Below are positions 1-4,936 of a stretch of DNA of 5,940 bases, piece after piece. Both the position numbers and the translations under genes were made by a program. Origin of the DNA: an uncultured Chloroflexota bacterium (GTDB lineage Bacteria > Chloroflexota > Limnocylindria > Limnocylindrales > Limnocylindraceae); NCBI GenBank assembly GCA_903820655.1, contig CAIJIA010000120.1, forward strand, positions 1 to 5,940. The letters run 5' to 3'. The stretch's first letter is position 1. Every line of letters begins with the position of its first letter. Under the pieces are notes generated by a model that had not been told where the DNA came from, searched no databases, and saw only the letters and a list, made by a program, of their open reading frames with translations.

Positions 1-276
1 GCCCTGCGTTATCTGACCAGCTTCGATGCGGTGCTCCTTGTCGATCCTGCCGACGACTCGGTGGTCGCCACCGTGCTCGACGCATGCGCCTATGTCGGCG
101 CACGACTCGTTGTGACGAGGCCTGAAGGGTCAGCTCCTGCGGGAGTGCCGACAGGGGAGCGCGGGGACGCCCCGCCACCGCTCGAGGTTGTGCGCCCAGG
201 CGGGGACCCGGCTGCCGTTACCGAACTCTTGGTCGCCCTCCTCGTTCCAGATCGTGAGTCGCCTGCCGCCTCGTAG
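1..276 (+). CDS. C-terminal fragment of an unidentified protein, possibly glycosyltransferase family 4-like
   Basis: The frame is open from base 1 to a TAG at 274-276, so the gene starts upstream of the window; the internal GTG at 31 is probably not its start. The visible 91 residues begin ALRYLTSFDAVLLVDPADD. They show a hydrophobic strand (DAVLLV), a helix (TVLDACAYVGA) and a second strand (RLVVTRPEG), then a proline/glycine-rich loop, then PGGDPAAVTELLVALL. The last piece resembles the 'GDPxALAEALxxLL' tail of GT4 glycosyltransferases, and DACAYVGARLVVT loosely resembles their 'EAxAxGxPVV' segment with one extra residue. A SIS-like sugar-isomerase fold is an alternative. Most of the protein is missing, so no function is assigned. 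It lies 22 bases before the rhomboid gene on the same strand and may be in the same operon. Confidence 0.6.
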   Translation, partial: ALRYLTSFDAVLLVDPADDSVVATVLDACAYVGARLVVTRPEGSAPAGVPTGERGDAPPPLEVVRPGGDPAAVTELLVALLVPDRESPAAS

Positions 277-298
277 CGCATCGCGTACGCTGCAGCAG

Positions 299-1516
299 AT
301 GAGTGAAGCGCAGCGCACACTTTCCGAAGCGACCGACCTACCGAGCCGCATGGAGCTTGGCGTTGACGCCCTTGACCGCGGTGACGCGGAGGAGGCAGCC
401 ATTGCCTTTGCCGCAGCGGTCGCTGGCGCAACACCGAGTGACGATCGAGTCCTCGCCGAACGCGCTGCGTACGGTGCCGCCGAGGCGCTGCTCCGCCTAG
501 AGCGCGACGACGAGGCGGCGGAGTACCTCGAGATCGCCGCCAACTCCGCGGACCAAGAGCTGCGTTTCCTCGCCCTTCGACGTCGCGCCATGGAGGAGGT
601 TCGCCGTGGCGAACTCCCAGTGGCCCTCGCCACCTACCGCCAGGCTGAGGGGAGCGCCCCAACAAGCGACGCCCGCGCTGAGATCGCCTCACGCATCGGG
701 TGGCTCACCAAAGAGACGGGCGGCTCCTCACTCCGCTCCCAGGCCGCCTTCCGCCGCGCCCGTGGCGTGCCGGCTGGTGCATGGGTACCGCGGGCGCTAC
801 TCGCAGTCACAATCGTCCTCTCCGTGCTGACGAAGCTTGATCCCGCGCTCGCTGATTTGTTCGCACTAGAGAAGATCACCAGCACCGGTGGTGACTTCCT
901 CAGTAGTAGCCCATGGAGACTTGTCACCGTGGCCTTCGTACACGGAGGGATTAACCCAGACTGGCAGTCGTGGGCGCTCCATCTCGGCTTTAATGCCATT
1001 GCGCTCGACATTGCTGCACAGCTTGTCTATCGCCTCTACGGTGCTCGCAGAATGCTCCTCTGGTATCTCCTTGGGGTGATCGGCGCATCACTAGCAAGTT
1101 CGATCTGGTTCCCATATGGCTACTCCGTTGGCGCATCGGGCGGCGTCTTTGCCCTCTTCGGCATTGCCCTTGGTGCAGAGTGGGCGCATCGTCCACTCGT
1201 TGAGCGGGGAATGCGCGAGGCGCTCGGTCGCGTTGGTGGGCTCCTCCTCATCAACATCGTGCTCGGCTTTGGCGTTGGATTTATCGGCGGTGGCATTGAC
1301 AATTCAGCACACATTGGTGGCCTGGTGACGGGTCTGATCCTTGGCGTACTGATTCAACCGACACGTGCAGAGGCGATGCGTCGTCGATGGACCGCTGCGG
1401 TCACAGGTTGGCGTGGTGGTGAAATCCTGTTGACGCTTGCCGTGAGCGTGCTCCTTCTAATCATCTTTGCAAACTGGTTTGATCTTGCGCTCTGGCGCGA
1501 CACGCTGCCGTTCTAG
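299..1516 (+). CDS. Rhomboid-family intramembrane serine protease with N-terminal TPR-like domain
   Basis: From the ATG at 299 the protein is 405 residues. Residues about 15-135 are soluble, alanine-rich, paired helices resembling three TPR units (about 18-48, 57-86 and 91-121), probably a cytoplasmic protein-binding domain. A basic linker (FRRARG, 151-156) precedes the first membrane helix near 163-180. The rhomboid core follows: PWRLVTVAFVHGG (205-217), the HxxxN motif H228/N232, the serine motif GASGG with S280, and the second catalytic residue H338 in DNSAHIGG. Membrane helices lie near 226-245, 251-270, 277-293, 312-330 and 336-353. A last one at about 376-393 follows a basic loop, suggesting a 6+1 arrangement. 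The Ser-His dyad is complete, so an active membrane protease is expected; its substrate is unknown. In-frame TTG (188) and GTG (254) starts would overlap the previous gene and add a segment of atypical composition, so ATG 299 is preferred. No clear Shine-Dalgarno sequence is visible. Confidence 0.9.
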   Translation: MSEAQRTLSEATDLPSRMELGVDALDRGDAEEAAIAFAAAVAGATPSDDRVLAERAAYGAAEALLRLERDDEAAEYLEIAANSADQELRFLALRRRAMEEVRRGELPVALATYRQAEGSAPTSDARAEIASRIGWLTKETGGSSLRSQAAFRRARGVPAGAWVPRALLAVTIVLSVLTKLDPALADLFALEKITSTGGDFLSSSPWRLVTVAFVHGGINPDWQSWALHLGFNAIALDIAAQLVYRLYGARRMLLWYLLGVIGASLASSIWFPYGYSVGASGGVFALFGIALGAEWAHRPLVERGMREALGRVGGLLLINIVLGFGVGFIGGGIDNSAHIGGLVTGLILGVLIQPTRAEAMRRRWTAAVTGWRGGEILLTLAVSVLLLIIFANWFDLALWRDTLPF

Positions 1517-1518
1517 GC

Positions 1519-2100
1519 GTGTTCGCAACGCTTCTTGATCCAGCGGCGTTCACTTCCGAGGTCGACACCGACGCTGCAATCCACTTCGTTGAGTGCCCAG
1601 AGCTAACGGCGGCCGATCCCGCACCGCGCGAGCACCTCGCTGAACGACTCACTGCACTCACTGGGGTGCATCGCGCGCTCCTCCCCGTCGGCGGGAACCT
1701 CGTCGGCATGAGTCGTGAAGAGTGGCTGCAGATTCCGGCTGAGAGCCTCGTGATCAATCCGATTCGCGACCCAGAGTCGTGGCGGGCCGCCGCAACGTGG
1801 CCAGGAGATCGCGGCTTAATTCTCGCGCTTGTTCCTGCTCCGGGTGATGAGGCCACTGAGCCGGTGGAGATCCTGCTCTGGGCGGTGCGCTACGCCGCGT
1901 CGCTCGGTGGCCGGGGCCTTGACCGCGTTGGTGTGGCTGGCATGTTGCCGATTACGAAGACTGCACCTGATCCCATTGATGCGGAGAAGCGCATTGCACT
2001 GCTCGAACGTCTGGTGGAACTGTCAACCGCGAACGAGGAGAGGCTGCGCGCGGAACTCGATTCGCGCGCCTTCCAGCCGATCAAGCGGCCGCAGCGATGA
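1519..2100 (+). CDS. Hypothetical protein, 193 residues, soluble, with C-terminal helical tail
   Basis: I do not recognise this family. The GTG start at 1519 comes two bases after the rhomboid stop, and the TGA at 2098-2100 overlaps the next start in an ATGA. The tight packing and high third-position GC, like the neighbours, support a real gene. There is no signal peptide or membrane helix. Residues 1-150 look like a mixed alpha/beta domain, with hydrophobic stretches at AIHFVEC (20-26), RALLPVGGNLVG (52-63), GLILALVPAPG (99-109) and VEILLWAVRYAASLG (116-130). Residues about 153-182 form a charged helix (AEKRIALLERLVELSTANEE) likely to be a short coiled coil, and the tail is basic (IKRPQR). 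It has a single cysteine (C26) and no evident metal or nucleotide motif. Its position suggests co-expression with the rhomboid and hydrolase genes, but no function can be inferred. Confidence 0.75.
   Translation: MFATLLDPAAFTSEVDTDAAIHFVECPELTAADPAPREHLAERLTALTGVHRALLPVGGNLVGMSREEWLQIPAESLVINPIRDPESWRAAATWPGDRGLILALVPAPGDEATEPVEILLWAVRYAASLGGRGLDRVGVAGMLPITKTAPDPIDAEKRIALLERLVELSTANEERLRAELDSRAFQPIKRPQR
2097..2100 (+). other. ATGA stop/start overlap, hypothetical protein to hydrolase
   Basis: The start ATG of the hydrolase gene and the TGA stop of the hypothetical gene share bases. No Shine-Dalgarno sequence is apparent upstream (CAAGCGGCCGCAGCG), so re-initiation by the terminating ribosome is the likely mode of translation. 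Confidence 0.75.
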
Positions 2101-2765
2101 TTGAGGTGCAGGTTCTCCCAATCGGGCCGCTGCGCACGAACGTGGTGCTCGTTGGTGACCCTGAGCGCCGAGAGGCGATCGTCGTCGACCCTGCGATCCC
2201 GTCGCTCGCCGCACTCACTACGCAACTCGCCGACCGCGGTTGGCGCTTGGTGTTGGCGCTCGCCACCCACGGTCACTGGGATCACATGGGGGAGATGGCG
2301 GCACTCGCAGCGCACCACGCCACGCACCATCACGAAGAGCTACCGATTGGCGTGCATCCGCTCGACCGCTATCGCCTCATCGAGCCGCAGCCGCTCGCCG
2401 CGCCATTTCCGATCCCCGCGGTTGTGCCAACGCGCGACTTAAACGATGGCGATCGAATCACCGCGGGGAGCATCAACTTCACCGTACTGCACACGCCAGG
2501 CCATACCGAAGGGTCGATCTCGCTCTTTGATGCGAGCGCAGGTCTACTCCTGAGTGGCGATACCCTCTTCTTTGGCGGATGGGGGAGGACCGACCTCCCC
2601 GGCGGTGACGCCGCGGCGATGCTCGATTCCCTCGGAAAACTGCGAACACTTGACCCTGCGACACGGGTGATTCCAGGGCATGGGCGAGAGACGATGATTA
2701 GTGCCGAATCGGCGTGGATTGACAACTCCATCCGTACGAAGAGCCTGACGGCGGATCGCGCATGA
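2097..2765 (+). CDS. Metallo-beta-lactamase-fold hydrolase, glyoxalase II-like (YcbL type)
   Basis: The 222-residue protein has the whole two-metal site of the fold: THGHWDH (H58, H60, D62, H63), H136 in HTPGHTEGS, the bridging D155 in SGDTLFFGGWGRTDLPGGD, and H195 in IPGHGRET. By family knowledge H58/H60/H136 bind one zinc, D62/H63/H195 the other, and D155 bridges. The GDTLF...GRTD block and short length match the small glyoxalase II-like hydrolases, which cleave thioesters such as acyl-glutathione or related thiols; the true substrate is not readable from sequence. There is no signal peptide, so it is probably cytoplasmic. An unusual histidine cluster (HHATHHH, 73-79) follows the first metal motif. 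The ATG at 2097 overlaps the preceding stop as ATGA, and the TGA at 2763-2765 overlaps the next ATG the same way, so translation is probably coupled. The C-terminus after H195 is short (27 residues) and lacks the extra helical domain of classical glyoxalase II. Confidence 0.92.
   Translation: MIEVQVLPIGPLRTNVVLVGDPERREAIVVDPAIPSLAALTTQLADRGWRLVLALATHGHWDHMGEMAALAAHHATHHHEELPIGVHPLDRYRLIEPQPLAAPFPIPAVVPTRDLNDGDRITAGSINFTVLHTPGHTEGSISLFDASAGLLLSGDTLFFGGWGRTDLPGGDAAAMLDSLGKLRTLDPATRVIPGHGRETMISAESAWIDNSIRTKSLTADRA
2762..2765 (+). other. ATGA stop/start overlap, hydrolase to pseudo-ATPase
   Basis: This is the second identical four-base overlap in the operon. Upstream there is only a weak purine stretch (GGCGGA about 10 bases before the ATG). 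The arrangement suggests translational coupling and a fixed ratio of the two proteins. Confidence 0.75.
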
Positions 2766-3493
2766 GCCACGTCGCACTGCGCAACCTGGTGGCTGCTGGC
2801 GAGCTCAGCGCGACACTCGCGGCACAGATCACCCTCCTCGCCGACGCGGGTGTGCCGATCGTTGTAACGGGGAGTGCCGCCACTGAACGCCGCAATGCGC
2901 TTGCCGCAGCAATCGCCGCCGCCTCGCCACTCCCCGCTGGCGCCGAGAGCGCGGAGATCAAGATCGCCCCCGAGGAGGCCTTCGTCTGGCTTGTCGATGC
3001 CGCAGGCGTCGGCTGCCTCGTTGCAGGTGCCGGCGGCGCACCACGCAGTCCACGCTCCACGCGACTGATCGCCCACGGCCTCATCGAGCGCTTGAGCGCA
3101 GCGACCACGAAGACCGTGGTGCGATCCCTCGTTCGCGGCTTCCCGCTCATCGCAACGGCACCCGGTCATGACCTGGCTGAACTACTTGACCTGCTGCGCG
3201 GCGCGAACCTGCGCGTGCCAGAAGATGACCTACATCGACTCGGGCTCGTGATCGTGCTTGGTGGTGATGAGGCAGCACAGAGCCACGTGGAGGCGGCACA
3301 CCTGCTGCGTGCACCGGCGCTGGATGGTGGCGCGCGACGTCCGCCGGCGCTTCTCGCAACCTGGGACGGCAGCGGTGGCTGGGACGATTTCTCCTGGGCC
3401 GCGCTCCCAGAACTTGCGGCGCGGGTCGGCGTCACGCAGGCCGCGTACAGCAGCCAGTTGGCGGCGCGTGAGCAGGAGCTTTCCACCCCCTAG
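2762..3493 (+). CDS. Degenerate type II/IV secretion ATPase-like (CpaF-like) protein, probably not an ATPase
   Basis: The protein is 243 residues, soluble and alanine/leucine-rich. Its order of motifs follows the C-terminal ATPase domain of CpaF/GspE-type proteins, but the key residues are altered. LRNLVAAGELSATLAAQI (6-23) matches the 'L(V/I)xxGxLxxxxAxxL' helix before the P-loop. VPIVVTGSAATERR (31-44) sits where 'LNILVSGGTGSGKTT' would be, with the Walker A lysine and GSGK lost. SLVRGFPLIATAPGHDLAELLDLLR (122-146) matches the 'TGHxxxxTxHAxxxxxALxRL' His-box region, with TAPG for TxHA. HRLGLVIVLGGDE (158-170) matches the 'xDxVVxLxR' strand near the end of the domain. Family assignment is my inference from this pattern and needs a profile search. 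No pilus or secretion genes are visible nearby. The ATG at 2762 overlaps the hydrolase stop (ATGA), so the two are probably translated together. Confidence 0.7.
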   Translation: MSHVALRNLVAAGELSATLAAQITLLADAGVPIVVTGSAATERRNALAAAIAAASPLPAGAESAEIKIAPEEAFVWLVDAAGVGCLVAGAGGAPRSPRSTRLIAHGLIERLSAATTKTVVRSLVRGFPLIATAPGHDLAELLDLLRGANLRVPEDDLHRLGLVIVLGGDEAAQSHVEAAHLLRAPALDGGARRPPALLATWDGSGGWDDFSWAALPELAARVGVTQAAYSSQLAAREQELSTP

Positions 3494-3507
3494 AACGAAG
3501 CGCGTTC
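3493..3507. repeat. Inverted repeat GAACG-AAGCG-CGTTC after the stop of the pseudo-ATPase gene
   Basis: Perfect 5-base arms (3493-3497 and 3503-3507) with a 5-base centre begin at the last base of the TAG stop of the upstream gene. It overlaps the second inverted repeat, so the two could not form as hairpins at once. It could be a protein-binding dyad near the -35 region of the aldolase promoter, or chance. Confidence 0.3.
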
Positions 3508-3518
3508 CAATTCGCGCT
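3499..3518. repeat. Inverted repeat AGCGCG-TTCCAATT-CGCGCT just upstream of the aldolase gene
   Basis: Perfect 6-base arms (3499-3504 and 3513-3518) flank an 8-base centre. The right arm touches the first base of the -10-like hexamer, so it could be an operator or a small hairpin. There is no T-run after it, so it is not a normal intrinsic terminator. Short GC repeats arise easily in GC-rich DNA. Confidence 0.35.
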
Positions 3519-3523
3519 ACGAT
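3518..3523 (+). promoter_or_regulatory. -10-like hexamer TACGAT, likely leaderless promoter of the aldolase gene
   Basis: TACGAT fits the TANNNT -10 consensus and ends six bases before the ATG at 3530, so transcription would start at or next to the start codon. No Shine-Dalgarno sequence is present, which agrees with a leaderless mRNA. No good -35 (TTGACA-like) was found 16-18 bases upstream, where the sequence is around ACGAAG. It lies in the only gap of more than 30 bases on the plus strand. This is a placement argument, not proof of promoter activity. Confidence 0.4.
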
Positions 3524-3529
3524 TCCTGC

Positions 3530-4927
3530 ATGAGTCGCATCGCCACCTCCCCCGCAGTCCTCCGCCAACTGCTGAGCGCTTCACTGCGCGTTACGCCAGC
3601 AGGCGCGGTCGAAATCCTTGATCCGAAGCAGCTGCGCGACAGCGGCGCGGCGATGATCGCTTGGACGGCCGCTTTCTCAACCGACGAGGCAACCGTCGCT
3701 GCGGCCCAGTGGCTCGCGCGCGCTGCTGCGGCCGCCGCGGGGATTCAGAGCGCCAGCATCGCGCCGCTCTACGCCGCGCGCGCGAAGAACGCCTACGAAG
3801 GCCTCACCGTGCCAGCGCTTAACCTGCGCAGCCAAGTCTTTGAGATGTCACGCACTGCACTGGAGACCGCCGCCGCAATGGATGGCGCAGCACTCATCTT
3901 CGAGTTGGCACGTTCGGAGCAGACCTACACCTTCCAGCGCCCTGCCGATTACGCCACGAGCATCTTGTGCGGCGCAATCGCCGCTGGATGGCGCGGCCCG
4001 GTCTTCATTCAGGGCGACCATTACCAATTCGTCGCCAAGAAATACGCCACCGACCCCGAAGGAGTCACCGCCGAGATCGCCCGTGCCTGCCGACTGGCAG
4101 TCGATGCGGGCTATCGGAACATCGATATCGACGCCTCCACACTCGTAGACCTCGCTCTGTCAACGGTGCCAGAGCAGCAGCGCGTAAATGCCGTTCGCAC
4201 CGCTGAGGCAGTCGCGCTCGTGCGCGAGTTGGAGCCCGCCGGGATTGAGATCAGTATGGGTGGCGAGATCGGCGAGGTCGGGCATCAGAACTCCACTGCC
4301 GAAGAGCTTGCCGCGTATCTCGATGAATTCGATGTCGCTCTCGCCAGTCGCAGCGCCGGAGCGCGTGGCCTACGTAAGGTCTCCGTGCAGACCGGAACGA
4401 GCCATGGCGGCGTGCCGCTCCCAGGTGGGGGTGTCGCTGAGGTCGCCCTCGACTTCACCGTACTCAAGGAGCTCGGTGAACTGGCCCGCGCCCGTGGACT
4501 CGCCGGTGCGGTGCAGCACGGCGCATCCACGCTTCCTGAAGACCTCTTCCATCGCTTCCCAGAGGTTGGCGCCGCAGAGATCCATCTCGCCACCGGCTTC
4601 CAGAACATCCTGCTTGACCATCCGGCACTCGATGCCGGCCTTCGTGCCGAGATCACCGCATGGTTGCGCGCCAACGCCGCCGATGAGGCGAAGCCTGGCG
4701 ATAGCGATGAGCAGTTCCTCTATCGCACGCGAAAGAAGGCGCTCGGGCCATTCAAGCAGGCGCTCTGGGAGGCGGCAGGCACGCCAGAGATTCTCGAGAC
4801 ACAACGCGCGAAGTTCCAGTCACTCTTCTCGCAGCTTGGTGTCGCCGGCTCACGCGCGCTCGTGGAGCGCTACGTGACCGAGATCAATGATCCGCTTCCA
4901 CCCGCTCCTGCTGATTTACTGAGCTAG
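3530..4927 (+). CDS. Class II (metal-dependent) fructose-bisphosphate aldolase-family protein, long divergent form
   Basis: The protein is 465 residues, longer than the usual 280-360 of the family. After an N-terminal extension of about 90 residues, the TIM barrel shows class II landmarks in order: VPALNLRSQ (94-102), FIQGDHYQF with D163 (catalytic acid position) and H164 (metal), AGYRNIDIDAST (193-204), the glutamate loop EISMGGEIGEVG (240-251), QTGTSHGG with H292 (metal), and AVQHGAST with H330 (metal), followed by HLATGFQN (352-359). Such enzymes split or form ketose bisphosphates, mainly fructose-1,6-bisphosphate, in glycolysis and gluconeogenesis. Residues about 375-465 form a helical C-terminal extension rich in charge. 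In the glutamate loop the usual metal-ligand position appears to be serine (S242) by my manual alignment, while E246 and E249 could substitute. Tagatose-bisphosphate or another aldol specificity is possible. The ATG at 3530 has no Shine-Dalgarno sequence, but a -10-like hexamer lies just upstream. Confidence 0.82.
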   Translation: MSRIATSPAVLRQLLSASLRVTPAGAVEILDPKQLRDSGAAMIAWTAAFSTDEATVAAAQWLARAAAAAAGIQSASIAPLYAARAKNAYEGLTVPALNLRSQVFEMSRTALETAAAMDGAALIFELARSEQTYTFQRPADYATSILCGAIAAGWRGPVFIQGDHYQFVAKKYATDPEGVTAEIARACRLAVDAGYRNIDIDASTLVDLALSTVPEQQRVNAVRTAEAVALVRELEPAGIEISMGGEIGEVGHQNSTAEELAAYLDEFDVALASRSAGARGLRKVSVQTGTSHGGVPLPGGGVAEVALDFTVLKELGELARARGLAGAVQHGASTLPEDLFHRFPEVGAAEIHLATGFQNILLDHPALDAGLRAEITAWLRANAADEAKPGDSDEQFLYRTRKKALGPFKQALWEAAGTPEILETQRAKFQSLFSQLGVAGSRALVERYVTEINDPLPPAPADLLS

Positions 4928-4936
4928 AACTCTAGC
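4923..4936. repeat. Palindrome GCTAGA-AC-TCTAGC containing the stop codons of both convergent genes
   Basis: Perfect 6-base arms with a 2-base centre place the aldolase TAG (4925-4927) and the aminotransferase TAG (complement of 4932-4934) in mirror positions. As RNA it would give a five-base stem with a four-base loop at best, without a T-run on either side. A bidirectional termination role is possible but weak; the symmetry may follow from two TAG stops meeting. Confidence 0.4.

Noticed and set aside
188..298. Upstream TTG (188) or GTG (254) as the rhomboid start
   Set aside because: Both would overlap the preceding gene and add a proline/serine-rich stretch unlike the rest of the protein; ATG 299 fits the 22-base gap better, though no ribosome site decides it.
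90..692. 200-codon open frame on the minus strand
   Set aside because: The translation is very arginine-rich and low in complexity, opposite the TPR-like domain; a shadow of the plus-strand gene.
2369..3169. 266-codon open frame on the minus strand
   Set aside because: It lies opposite the hydrolase and pseudo-ATPase genes, whose frames show family motifs or tight coupling. Long antisense frames are expected in DNA with GC-rich third positions, and the translation is cysteine/arginine/serine-rich without motifs.
2762..3493. Calling the pseudo-ATPase gene a pseudogene
   Set aside because: The frame is uninterrupted, overlaps its neighbour in a coupled ATGA and keeps the same codon character, so it is more likely a maintained protein with altered function.
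4188..4877. 229-codon open frame on the plus strand inside the aldolase gene
   Set aside because: The serine/arginine/proline-rich translation is typical of a shifted frame of a GC-rich gene, while the aldolase frame carries the metal-binding motifs.
4923..4936. Intrinsic bidirectional terminator
   Set aside because: The loop is too tight for the full stem and no T-run follows on either strand, so it is listed only as a palindrome.
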